From: Riptortus pedestris
Lineage: Eukaryota; Arthropoda; Insecta; Hemiptera; Alydidae
NCBI GenBank assembly: GCA_019009955.1
Contig: CM032229.1
Location: 145,683,501-145,747,500, forward strand
Length of the DNA stretch: 64,000 nt
Reading direction: 5' to 3'
The notes beneath the pieces are model-generated. The model was not told where the DNA came from. It made no database searches and saw only the letters and a list, made by a program, of their open reading frames with translations. The position numbers and the translations under genes were made by a program. Of this stretch, positions 20,301-30,992 are shown in pieces (position 1 is the stretch's first letter; the number at the start of each line of letters is the position of its first letter).

Positions 20301-21618
20301 GTCAAATGTTTTACACAAATTTCTCTGAGCTAATACAAAAAAATATTAAAAGAAGATAATAAATTCTGTGGAATCTGATCTGCATTTAATTACCAAACAA
20401 AAAGCTCTTATTGACTCTCTAAAGATAAAATGAATGAAACTTTCTCACAATAAGCACTATATACTAATAGCACACCAATCCTTATCAAATCCAAAATGAT
20501 TATTGATTATTGAGATCATTTAAAAACATTTTTGTTTTATTATTAATTCTAACGGTAATTGATGCTTTATTTCATTGCCTTTTTATAAGGAAATCATGTA
20601 TTTACTTTGGTGCTTGACATATAATGATGTAAACACGGTCACTTTGTATTTTTATTGTTCTGTTAGAAAATATGAATGTATTGTTGAAGAGGACGAGAAA
20701 GAAATAATTTTCCAATCTCACAATCAACAACCTTACAATCGTCTCATTCGTCACACAAACTCGAGTGGCTTCAAAGGCAAAGGGCTGCCTTTATGGTTAC
20801 TTTTTATATCTCTGAGCATTCACAGGCATAATAATTCATTCGGCCCTTTGATTTCATTTTTTTTATCTTTTTTATGGCGCTTCTACCTTGGAGATCGTTA
20901 ATAATGACAAAGAAAGTCAATTTCAATGCCAGTTATTATGAAATAGATCTTAAATTTCCTTCCTGAGCATAATAGATGCTGAATACTATTGAAACCGATA
21001 AATGGTTTCTAATCTTGATTTGGTTTCCCTTAGAAGGTTTATGGATCATTCGATTTTATGTGTAACGTTTACTAAAATACAAGTTTTATTTCCTGAGATA
21101 TTAGATTCCTCTCCAAGCAAGCTCTAGTTTATGCAATTTCATATATTTTATAGTGGTTCGATCATGTTCCAGTAGGTAAAAACAGTTTGTTTCAAGAAAT
21201 TTATTCCACCAATTGTCGAACTAGGTCAACTACATTCAATGGTATCAATTAGGCAGAGGACATCTGTTGATCCCATTTCATCGGGACTCAAGAAGGATAC
21301 TGACATCTTCTGTTCTCCTTGACTTGAAATGAGCTAATATAGTCCAGTGTTAAATATTTATATGAATATATATATTCTGTTTAAAGTCATTCAGGAGTAC
21401 TGAAATTTCATTTTGTATGTAAAGGCTCTCATATTTTCTGCAGTCAGTCAGTAGGTGTTAAGTTCAACATTATAAGTTCGACTCAGTGGTTTCTCGATAA
21501 TAATAATAATTATAAAATACATTTGACCCAGAGACATGAATTAATCTTTACTGTGGGTCTTGTTTGCCCTATTACATGAATGTTTCCAAAATTAAAGTTT
21601 ATTTCAAATAATCAGTAT
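20301..21618. other. No gene seen
   Basis: Unique AT-rich sequence. A 108-codon plus frame at 20575-20901 has no recognisable domain, and I do not call it a gene. Confidence 0.5.
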
Positions 21619-21715
21619 AAATCCCTCCCAGGCTAGAAAAGGGTGGTAACCTGTAGATAACCCGTCCCAATTAGCCTGAGTTGCAAAAAGTGGTCGTTGA
21701 TAAATAATAAATAAA
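21619..21715 (+). mobile_element. SINE copy, 3' part
   Basis: GGCTAGAAAAGGGTGGTAAC, TGTAGATAACCCGTCCCAAT, TAGCCTGAGTTGCAAAAAGT, tail GATAAATAATAAATAAATAA. Nearly identical to the 10608 copy. Confidence 0.75.
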
Positions 21716-21846
21716 TAATCAGTATGATATATTTTAGAACCAGAATCTTATTCATATTTTGCCCTTTATGCCAAAGAAAAACCTACTTCTTCATTTTCCT
21801 GAATGTTCCGGGATCAACGGGATAACCCAAATGAGATGAAATTTTC

Positions 21847-21852
<6 letters not shown>

Positions 21853-21909
<57 letters not shown>
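21853..21909. repeat. (TA)n microsatellite
   Basis: About 57 bp of TA repeats. Confidence 0.95.
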
Positions 21910-21913
<4 letters not shown>

Positions 21914-22289
21914 ACAAATCCTTTTTATTTCTGTCCTTATAAGTGTGGTTTTAATACTAACTTTAGTATTTAGATGATCTTATTTTTTGTTATATATTCA
22001 CTAGTAATAAAACTAAAAAATGTCTATTAATTTGTAAATAATGTAAATTGAGTTTAGATATGAAGAGAAGCTATATTACAATAAAAGTGACAAACATAAA
22101 ACATATATTACGCTTATTGTAAAAAAAATGTATTATTACTATTATCAATATTTAAAAATGTGTACACTTTTCACTTTAAAAAAAATGGATACTATACAAG
22201 TAACAACAGAATAGGAAAAGACAGCAAGTGACTCACAGCAAAGGTAACTGCTGTATTTTCCTAAGACGGAATTCATTAAATAAAATTTT

Positions 22290-22530
22290 CTCAGGCAAGA
22301 AAAGGGTGGTAACCTGTAGATAACCAGTCCACTTTTTGCAGACAAAGCTAATTGGGACGGGTTATCTACAGGTGACCACCTTTTTCTAGCAAGGGCGGGA
22401 CTAAGGATTTTATTTAGTGAATTCCGTCACTAAATAAACTCCTAATGCCCAGGGTGGTAATCGAAGTCACCACTCTAGGTTTACCATGTGAGATTAAGGT
22501 CAACGCTATAACTCACATGGCTAACCTGAT
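22290..22530 (-). mobile_element. Full-length-like SINE with tail-to-tail fragment
   Basis: Minus strand, from 22530 downward: GGTTAGCCATGTGAGTTATA (A-box-like), GGTGACTTCGATTACC (B-box-like), CACCCTGGGCATTAGGAG, the TTTATTTAGTGACGG core, GGTCACCTGTAGATAACCC, tail at about 22333. A plus-strand fragment with the same GGGTGGTAACCTGTAGATAA lies at 22303-22325, so the two form an imperfect hairpin. This copy gives the best view of the tRNA-like head. Confidence 0.65.
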
Positions 22531-23159
22531 CCCCAAATAATAATAATAAAAATTATAAATTACCATATGTATTTAAACAAGGAAAATTATCAATATTTTT
22601 TTTTCTTTTTCCTATTAGTAGTTGTTCTGGTTTATGTGACGATAGGACCTTGATGCATGACTGTATTTTTATATGGCTAATTATCGAAAAGGGTTTATGA
22701 TGGAGGCGGTAAGAAGTCGAGCCTTTGAAATACTTAATTTACTATATTAAGCGGCTTAAAGAGTTTTGAAGAAGGCGATAATTAAGGGGGGTCGGAAGGG
22801 TTTGGAGTTTTTTGCTGGGGTATTGACTCCAACAAAAACATCAGTGCTCAGTGTCATCGCTAAGCCACACGTGCAGTCCGTAGCCTGGGAAAAGTTTTTA
22901 TAATACACAGATGTGTTCTCTGTTTACAAACTCCTGATTCGGAGATACTTCACTTCTAGCCAAGAGAAAATAAACTCCTTAATGCACTGTACTTATAGTT
23001 AAGTGGATCACCGTGCAAGTCTTGGAAAGTATTTCATGTTTTTTATTTCCGCTAATGTAAGCCTACAGTTATTAAGTAAACACTTCTGCCATGTGTAAAA
23101 TCTCTATTTTATTGATTTTGGAGGTGAATAACCCTCTATAAATAATTAATATCTTAGTT
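22531..23159. other. No gene seen
   Basis: Unique AT-rich sequence, no supported feature. Confidence 0.6.
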
Positions 23160-23798
23160 ATTTTTAACATTATTTTTATTTTATTTCATTTATTTATTTT
23201 GTGCCCCACAGCGATGGTAATTGGCATAATTAGAATAATATATTTACTGCTTCATGTGCTTGCCTTTGTTGTACTTTTTATTTTTATATTATGGATAATA
23301 TTCTTAAATATCGGATTGCTTCTCATATCCGTGCTTTGTGTTAATGAATATAATAAAAGTTAAACCTTTTAAATATTTTTATGTACGCTGTAGACCTATT
23401 CTATTTCATACTATATGTTCTTTGTAAATGTTTATATGTTTTAGTTATGTGTTGTAGATATGTATTTGTGGAATATATTGGCTGCTGTCAGTTAATAGTT
23501 ATGTCATATCGTAGGGTATGTGAAGATGTTTTCGTTGGATGCAGTCTGTCAGTATGTGTTTTATCGTAAGGTGTTTGCTGCAGTATTTGCATATAGGGTT
23601 ATCAGTCCTTGTCATTAAGTGTCTATGTGTCAGGTATGTGTGACCGATCCTGAGTCTGGCAAGAACAACTTCCTCCCGTCTAGTACTCCTATGGCTGAAT
23701 GGCCACTCCTTAATAGTACTTTTGATACTGCGGAGGTGGTTCTTTACTTCCATCCATTCTAATTCCATTTGTTTAGGATTCGGTGGCGTATATACCAC
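23160..23798 (-). pseudogene. LINE ORF2 C-terminus plus 3' UTR
   Basis: The minus strand from 23798 to 23499 encodes 99 residues with REEVVLARLRIGHTYLTHRH followed by CKYCSKHLTIKHILTDC, the arginine-rich LRIGHT block and C-x2-C...H-x4-C finger at the end of ORF2 in insect I/Jockey-type LINEs. About 340 bp of 3' UTR follow, ending near 23160 in AAATAAATAAATGAAATAAA. The UTR matches 46733-47030 on the other strand, so both are 5'-truncated copies of one family. The reverse transcriptase is absent. Confidence 0.8.
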
Positions 23799-24295
23799 AT
23801 AACTTCGTATAGTAAGTTTGTTTGTATGTATTGAGTTTGTTGAGTAATTAGTAATTTAACTTATTATTAAAATAAAAAGAACTTAATATTAATATGATGA
23901 CTCAAACGTTTCTATCAATATTTTAACTCATTTATATTTCTTGTCGAGATCATATTTGTTAATTACCAAGCCTTCATCAGTCTTCCAGTTTCTTTATCTA
24001 CCTAAACAAATTTTGCACCCTGTTGTATCTTAGATCTCACTGATAACGCAACTGAGCTCATGTTTATCCGAACGCTAAACTTAAACTTATAAAAATTTAG
24101 CACTAACTAGTGCATCGGCAGGGTTTAGCCCAGTAGCAACTCTATAGGCACCCCCTACTCTCTGATGCTCGGTGGATGGTAATTTAATTCCCAAAAGCGC
24201 TAAGCGTTTTTAAGTAATAAATTGTGAGGAGCCATAAAAAAGTGTTTGTGATTAACCTGATTCATCACCCTCACCACCGACTAAAAATAAATATG
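23799..24295. other. No gene seen
   Basis: AT-rich, no supported feature. Confidence 0.55.
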
Positions 24296-24545
24296 GACAA
24301 AATTTAAACTAGAAAATGTTTATTTCATCTATACAACACTCGATATTTAACAGTTTCATTCATATTCGTCAATAGCTGAAGTCGGACCAGGAATAGGGAG
24401 GGGGGTTTCAGGGTGGGAGGATGAAAATTCTAAATATCTCCGTTATTATGAGTCAAATCGAAACATGTTAAGGGACCAATCTTCTTAAAACATTGTTGCT
24501 CTACAATAGTTGTACTACACATTTTGTTGCGAAAATTAAATACAT
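24296..24545 (-). repeat. HINE-like internal module
   Basis: Reverse-oriented blocks: GAAAATGTTTATTTCATC, CACTCGATATTTAACAG, AGCTGAAGTCGGACCAGG, the G-rich stretch and AAATATCTCCGTTATTATG. No end of the element is present; the GA repeat follows. Confidence 0.65.
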
Positions 24546-24554
24546 GAATAATCC

Positions 24555-24558
<4 letters not shown>

Positions 24559-24626
<68 letters not shown>
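24559..24626. repeat. (GA)n microsatellite
   Basis: Uninterrupted AG/GA dinucleotides of about 68 bp at the left edge of the solo-LTR-like segment. Confidence 0.95.
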
Positions 24627-24628
<2 letters not shown>

Positions 24629-24748
24629 CGTATTTGGAAAGTGTGACGTAGATCAAAGAAGCCGACAGAAAGTTCTAGCTCCTTATAGACTCGTCCAGCC
24701 CAGCGTCGAAGGAACCAGACAATTCCCCTTTGATGTATGCCGACAACC

Positions 24749-24780
24749 TATATAAGAACGGCCAGCAGCGAGCAGTCAGT
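24749..24780 (+). promoter_or_regulatory. TATA box and TCAGT initiator
   Basis: TATATAAG at 24749-24756 and TCAGT at 24776-24780, with the A about 29 bp from the first base of the TATA box, the canonical arthropod RNA polymerase II core promoter spacing. Confidence 0.6.
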
Positions 24781-24900
24781 TTTATTCTCTCCTGTCTTGA
24801 TGTTCACTGCAGTGCGACTTAGTGCAGTACGGTAAAGTGTTTTTATAAGAAGAACAGGGTTGTGCCGTGACTGTGAGTACCAGTTTAGTGCCGTGTTTAA

Positions 24901-25000
24901 GACAGTGCAGTGCCGCGAAGTAAAGGACAGTGCAGTGCCGCGAAGTAAAGGACAGTGCAGTGCCGCGAAGCAAAGGACAGTGCAGTGCCGTCTTGTTGTG
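24901..25000. repeat. 25-bp tandem repeat, four units
   Basis: GACAGTGCAGTGCCGCGAAG starts at 24901, 24926, 24951 and 24976, an exact 25-bp period; the fourth copy diverges at its end. It lies about 125 bp after the predicted start site. Confidence 0.9.
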
Positions 25001-25235
25001 AATTTCAGTGACCGTGAGTGAATTGTTGGACTGTGTAATCTGAAGAACAGTGACGCTATCAGTGTATACTGTGAGTAGTAATTAAGAATAATTACCAAGT
25101 GTATTGTGCATTGTGAAATAAATTGTGCAGTGATAAAAAACTGTGAAACTTATTTAATTTTGCAATCCAAAAGAACTCTAAAAACGTTAATTAATGGTTT
25201 TGGTAATAAAAACGTAACAATTTTATGGTAGCTCA

Positions 25236-26163
25236 AGTGTTAAGCGGGAAATCAGCTATTGAGGTCGTACTCATGACGCGATTTTCGAAATTTTTCTTCA
25301 AATGTCCTTCGATCCTTCCTAGGAGATGACGAAAATGAGGTCCATACAAAACTGTATATATATATTTGTCTGTTAACGCTTTAGCGGTCGTTTTTTTATC
25401 GTTACCAAACTCGATATTTAAACGTTTTATGTAAAAAGACAGATCAAGTTCGTTAATGGCTAAAATTGGACAAATGGGAAGGGATTTTCGAAAATTTGAA
25501 ATATCTCCGTTACTATACGTCGGATCAAACATTTGTATAGAACCAATCCTATTGCAAATTAAATGAACTATACATATTGTTATATACACTTATTCTCTAT
25601 TTTGAATATTAACCGAGATATTTGCATTTTTATTAAATGACTGCGCGGCTATTGTCTAAGTTTCCTTATTAGTTCGGCCGTTTCCGTAACTGTTCGGCTC
25701 ACGTGTAACCTAACTGTTCTTGTCAACTAACCTTTTACTTTGTGAGACATATGCAAATACTTTCTGTTCATCCGCCCCCCCCTTCTTTATTTCATGGACC
25801 ACTAAAATTTGAGTTATTAAAATATAAATTATTCTAATTCATTATAAATTGCAGTACTAGAAATAGAAAATAGTTTGCAATAAAGCTAATGTGTTATATT
25901 CAGATGTATATCAGTAATTGTTTTTCTTTCGGGTTAAGAATATATCTATCGATCTGATCAGCTCTCAGTGGTTGGCAGACCTACTTGTATTACAGTTTAG
26001 AAGCCGTTTCCGTTGGGAGCTTATTAACATTAACTGAATGATTTCTCATTACCGATTGTATTTACACACGGTGGTGTTAAGTGTTACCAGTATACAGATT
26101 TCTCTATTGTAAAACTCCACGTGGGAAATCTGCTTAGATTAAGCAGCCCCTGCGTGACGGACT
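25236..26163 (-). mobile_element. HINE-like element, long form
   Basis: Begins (its 3' end) at GGGAAATCAGCTATTGAGG, with the outer arm of the palindrome lost; then the GACGAAAATGAGGTCC block, a very short TA tract (about 25357-25368), CTGTTAACGCTTTAGCGG, CTCGATATTTAAACG, ATATCTCCGTTACTATACG and ATATTAACCGAGATATTTGC. A longer subterminal part leads to CACGTGGGAAATCTGC and GCAGCCCCTGCGTGACGGACT. The extra roughly 400 bp in the 5' half matches that of 50181-50943. No coding capacity. Confidence 0.85.
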
Positions 26164-26164
26164 T

Positions 26165-26413
26165 CTCTAATGTACAGTTAGCAATCCGCATCTTCTTCTT
26201 CATGGTGATCACCTCCTGAAATTGCCATGATGTATAACTGGAACAAAAGGGAGTAAAGTCCAACATATCTTTTTTCTTCTTTTGAGTAACCATTCTTGGC
26301 TGAGGATACAAGCGTTGAAGTGTTCCAATTCTTTTGGTCTTCCTGCTTCGAGTGGGTTTAAGATTCAGGGTATAAAAAGCAATATCTTCATTAAGAATTT
26401 CTTTGTACATCAT
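26165..26413 (-). pseudogene. Second DUF7869-like remnant, C-terminal part
   Basis: The minus strand encodes FYTLNLKPTRSRKTKRIGTL, LYPQPRMVTQKKKKDMLDF and, after a one-base phase change, a VPVIHHGNF-type segment. The layout (basic linker, L-x-P-x-P-(I/M), then K...DLL-x-(F/L)) parallels the end of the remnant at 12460-12831. It abuts the 5' end of the HINE-like element at 26163, so the open frame running into that element is chimeric. Neither D-x-C-x-GQN nor terminal repeats were found. Confidence 0.4.
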
Positions 26414-26430
26414 AATGTATGACTTTTATT

Positions 26431-27878
26431 TCTAAAACCTTAACCACTTAAATTTAAACCAGTTTTTCCTCCTAATTACAGAATTTTGAACATATTTTAG
26501 TTCATGATAGTCGCAGTTTTTCATTTCAGTTCATATAAATTTGTTTTGTTTTTTACCGGTGATCTTTATTACTGTATGAATATCTTGCACTCAAAATCTC
26601 TTTAGAATCACTCATTTTTGCATACCACAGAATACAGTTAAGCTGTACCACTATTAAAATAATTTTCATGTAGAGTTATCTAAGAAGATTTCATTGTGGT
26701 GTACTCTGTTGGCCGTAGAAGAAAGTTGGAGCTGTACCACTTTCGTAAAAAAAAGAATTGACATTTCTGATACTAAAAGTGCAGTTAACTCCAAATTAAT
26801 AAAAAGTGGACCACTATTCAAATAATCCCTTCATTTACCAACATAAATCCCAGTGAAAACCCGTAAATGGTTATAAAGACGTTGAGCAGAACAGTATCAT
26901 ATGCGTTTATACTACAGCTGATAATTAAGAATGTTGATTTCCTTTCTATTTTGTGTTTATTTCATTTAACGCGAGTGTCCCGCTCGGAATCGTAAAACTA
27001 CCGCTACACCGGCGATGGTCTCAAGCATTTGGCATTGAAAGATTTTTATTTTTTGAAGGCTGGGAACTGCGAATAATTAAATCGTAAAACTTAATTGACA
27101 GAAAATTAAATCTCGGATTGGCTTGGCATTCCGGCTAACACTGAACGCCGGTGCGCTGTCTGTGAGGTCACAGTTATTAAATGAAAGGTCAATTAACTTT
27201 TTATGGCAGTTCATTCAGAGTCTCATTTAGTATTGTCTTTTTCTTTTTCTTGTTAAACTCCTATGTATTGTAATTCATTTAAAAGTTTTACATTAAATGT
27301 ATTATGAAAGATTCTTCGTTTAAAAATAAATTAAAGAACTTCATGTATGACGGATGTTTTTACACACAAGATTATTACTTTCCCAAATGTTTAATTATTA
27401 AATAAAACTACAAAATAATTATCTCGAATATCGGTCTAAAATAATTTATGTTTAGGTACATTGTCTCTTTAAGGTGGGACATGTTTGTCACCATTTATAA
27501 AGCTTGCCATCTTTTAATAAATGTGCATGTCAATAAATAAAAAAAACACATATTATATATTTAGAATTTCATTAAGATTCCTAACGAAAGTAATTTATTG
27601 TATATAATTGTTTAAATTGATAAATTTTATCCTATGTATTTAAAGTGGGCGTAAATAATAATAATCAAACAGACAAGTATGAATGTAATTCAATAATTTA
27701 AAGAAAAAATTAAAATTGACATACTATTAGAAAATTGTTTATAAAAAAACAAAACTATTTGACGCATCCCCTTATGTTATGATAACATTTAATGGAAATA
27801 AATAAATTTCATTTCAAACACAATTAATTTCAAAATGCAACCCTTTGGGTGACCTAACCCGGTTGATAAATAAATAGT
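26431..27878. other. No gene seen
   Basis: AT-rich unique sequence. 26980-27180 is less AT-rich but has no convincing frame. Confidence 0.55.
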
Positions 27879-28032
27879 TGTTGTCATAGCTGTCGGTGGA
27901 GACCGTCGTCACTGGCTGATGGTGGAGTAGAACTTTTTGACGGGCTTGAAGATGGTGTCATTGCATCGAAAGCGCTTGCCTGCTGTACTCGACCATCAGC
28001 CAGTGACGACGGCCTTCACTGACATGACAACA
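27879..28032. repeat. Long imperfect hairpin
   Basis: The left arm (27879-27923; TGTTGTCAT, then ACCGTCGTCACTGGCTGATG) pairs with the right arm (27992-28032; CATCAGCCAGTGACGACGG, then ATGACAACA) over about 40 bp with a few mismatches. The loop is 68 nt. It could be a fold-back element, a small-RNA precursor, or a palindromic duplication. Confidence 0.85.
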
Positions 28033-28742
28033 GTATCATTTATATTGCCCAATTATATATTACACTTATATTATATATTTGAATTACCAAATAAATAGTT
28101 CTTTATACAAATTTATGACAGAAAACGATTCATTTAGTTATAGCCTTACTTGTGGATACCTGTAACTCTACTCTAACACGCACTAACACAAGTAAATTAA
28201 TGAAAATATGATATGAATTATTAGAATTATGTTCTAAAAATTTAATATATCCCTCCTGACAAAATAAATACAAATGAATTCAATTTTGAAGAAATAGACA
28301 TTTTGGATACTGAAAAAAAATTGCATTATAGTAAAAGAAAATTATTTTATAATTAAAAATTGAAATTTACTTTACAATAAACAAAAAAAAGGCCATCTCA
28401 ACTATATATTTTAGATTATTGTTTAAGATTGACAAAAATTTTATATGATATCCATACAGTTTTTTCTATTTATTGCAGTCACATTGTATCTAGTGGTTTA
28501 TTGGTTGGTTTCTTATAGCGGGAAGTAATTATACTCGAGGTATATTTGAATAAAAAAGACCAAACTAACCAGGGTTATTCTACTACATTTTCTTAAAAAA
28601 AAAAAAATACATTTACTTATTATGTACATGTCTGAATGGACATCTACCTCATAGATCAACATATCACTGAAAAAAATAGTTTGTAGAAATTTTATATATA
28701 TATATATATACACACAAAAATAGATGGCCCTAAAAATAATAA
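28033..28742. other. No gene seen
   Basis: AT-rich with a short (TA)n near 28693-28710. No supported feature. Confidence 0.55.
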
Positions 28743-29166
28743 AAGTTTTAAAACAGTATCGTATGACGGAGCTTGCGTATTAGGTAAATTAACACCTATA
28801 GATCTCATTGCAAAGCAGAATATAACTGAATTCTCTCCTTTGCAAACCTAGACAGCCAATGTGCCTAACTATACACATGAAAAAATATAAGAGATGTACA
28901 CAATAAGGACTGGAAGGCTACATCCTTCATTACATGCAACTATTTGTTTTAGACTTTATTATAATTCCGAAATAATCATTTATACTGATGGCAGTAGGAT
29001 GAAACTGATAGGACTGATAGGTAGGATGAGTCGGTTGTGCTATTAGCAGATTTCCATTAAGGGAAATCAGCTATTGAGGTTGTACTCATGACGGAATTTC
29101 CGAAATTTTTCTTCAAATGTCCATCGATCCTACCTAGTAGATGACGAAAATGAGGTCCGTTCAAAA

Positions 29167-29224
<58 letters not shown>

Positions 29225-30349
29225 CTGTTACCGCTCTAGCGGTCGCAATGTTTGTTTGATCGTTACCAAACTCGATATTTAGTCGTTTTATGTAAAAAGA
29301 AAGATCAAGTTCGTTAACGGCTGAAATCGGACCAGTGAAAGGGGGGGGGATTAGAGGATTTTTGAAAATTCGAAATATCTCCGTTACTATACGTCGGATC
29401 GAAAAATTGTACAGAATCAACCTTATTGCAAATTAAATTTACTATAAATATTGTTATATACATTTATTCCCTATCTTGAATATTAACCGAGATATTTGCA
29501 TTTTTATTAAATTTGGGCCGATAACGGAGTTTTGAATTTCCCGCCAAAAGCTAGTTCGGCCCTTTGCCGTAACTGTTCGGCTCTCGTATGGAGATTTCTC
29601 TATTGTATAACTTCACGTGGGAAATCTGCTTAGTTTACGCAGCCCCTGAGTGACGGACTTTTGTAGTTTACAGACTTGGCAAAGTTTGCACCCACAATCC
29701 GGAAGAAAAATTTCAATATTAAATAGTGTACTGTACATAGACAACGAACAACCATCAACGCACATCAACATTTACACTGATAGGCAAAACTCTTTAAAAT
29801 CTCTTCAAAATGAAGCAATTCCTGGCCCTGTGACAAAAAATATCAGACAAGTACTTACAAGACCCATAATAATGTACACCTTCACCAGTTGCTGGATCGA
29901 GGGGCATTCTGGAATTTCGGGAAACGATTGCGCTGATCTATCTGCAAAAGACACCACAATTTCAGAATGATACAACAAAATAACAGAATCACACTTAAAA
30001 ACACAATTACTAACAGACACAGTTAATAAATGGCAACAGAAATGGTATATGACTACAAAAGCACAACGCCTAAAATTATTTATTAGTATTTAGGACTAAA
30101 GTTAACGTCAACAGACTATTACTTGACACATTTATAAACAGTGTTCGGACCAAAAACCCTTAACTTAATTGTGATAGCCTGACAGATCAACCAAATTGTT
30201 ACTGCGACTTTACTACTGAAATGACTTACAGACACTTGCTCTATGACTGCAGACTACTAATTGACCAAAGAAAAGAATTTAAAACTGAAGTAAGACGACT
30301 ATAAGACAATTGGCCTGTTGAAGAAAAACTTCTATTTCATAAATACAAA
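28743..30349 (+). pseudogene. LINE ORF2 remnant (RNase H to C-terminus), split by HINE-like element
   Basis: Plus-strand coding traces in several frames: GKLTPIDLIAKQNITEFS (end of the RT-to-linker region), IIIYTDGSR (first catalytic Asp of RNase H) at about 28972-28998, and a VGCAIS block up to 29042. The frame is broken by the element at 29043-29659. It resumes with HINIYTDRQNSLKSLQNEA, CWIEGHSGISGNDCADLSAK (RNase H W-GH...D-AK block) around 29890-29955, NKWQQKWY, and CDFTTEMTYRHLLYDC (C-terminal C...H-x3-C finger). It ends where another element starts at 30350. Clade: I-superfamily-like. Several stops and shifts show that it is dead. Confidence 0.8.
29043..29659 (-). mobile_element. HINE-like element, full length, inside LINE
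   Basis: 617 bp. The 3' end on the left is TTTAGCAGATTTCCATTAAG with one mismatch in the palindrome; then GAGGTTGTACTCATGACGG, (TA)n at about 29171-29220, CTGTTACCGCTCTAGCGG and CGTTACTATACGTCGG. The 5' end on the right is CACGTGGGAAATCTGC then CCCCTGAGTGACGGACT. It interrupts the RNase H domain of the LINE remnant. Confidence 0.9.
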
Positions 30350-30789
30350 AGTCCGTCACGCAGGGGCTGCGTAAACTAAGCAGATTTCCCACGTGATGTT
30401 TTACAATAGCGAAATTACGCGAGAGCCGAGCAGTTAAGGAAACGGCTGAACTAGCTTTTGGCGGGAAAGTCGCTCGTCAGTTAGCCGCCCAGATTTAATA
30501 ATAATGCAAATATCTCGGTTAATATTTAAGATAGAGAATAAATGTATATACAATAGTAAATTTAATTTGCAATACGATTGATTCTGTACAATTTTTCGAT
30601 CCGACGTATAGTAACGGAGATATTTCGAATTTTCGAAAATCCTCCCCTCTAAACCCCCCTCCCTTTCACTTGTCCGATTTCAGCCGTTAACGAACTTGAT
30701 CTTTCTTTTTACATAAAACGACTAAATATCGAGTTTGCTAACGATCAAGCAAAAATTACGACCGCTAGAGCGGTAACAGACAAGTATAC

Positions 30790-30871
<82 letters not shown>

Positions 30872-30992
30872 TTTTGAACGGAACTTCGTCATCTACTAGG
30901 TAGGATCGATGAACATTTGAAGAAAAATTTCGAAAATTCCGTCATGAGCACAACCTCAATAGCCGATTTCCCTTAAGGGAAATCTGTTAAAA
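30350..30992 (+). mobile_element. HINE-like element, full length, with (TG)n(TA)n
   Basis: From AGTCCGTCACGCAGGGGC to GATTTCCCTTAAGGGAAATC-TGTTAAAA. The central microsatellite is composite: (TG)n at about 30787-30815, then (TA)n to about 30868. It lies 5'-end to 5'-end with the copy at 29043-29659 across 690 bp of LINE sequence. Confidence 0.9.

Larger units (their letters stand above)
24627..25221 (+). mobile_element. Solo-LTR-like segment
   Basis: Less AT-rich than its surroundings and laid out like an LTR: TATA box, arthropod initiator, a transcribed repeat-rich part, AATAAA at 25117-25122, and an end near AACGTAACA (about 25220). The left end and target-site duplication are not evident because of the (GA)n. 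No internal domain follows; a HINE-like copy begins about 15 bp later. An orphan promoter is the alternative. Confidence 0.45.

Noticed and set aside
20575..20901. 108-codon plus-strand frame
   Set aside because: No recognisable domain, no neighbour support, composition like surrounding DNA. Left uncalled.
25233..25589. 118-codon minus frame, with relatives at 29130, 49467 and 60553
   Set aside because: Same translation of the HINE-like repeat in several copies, each with different breaks; no constraint visible, so not a protein.
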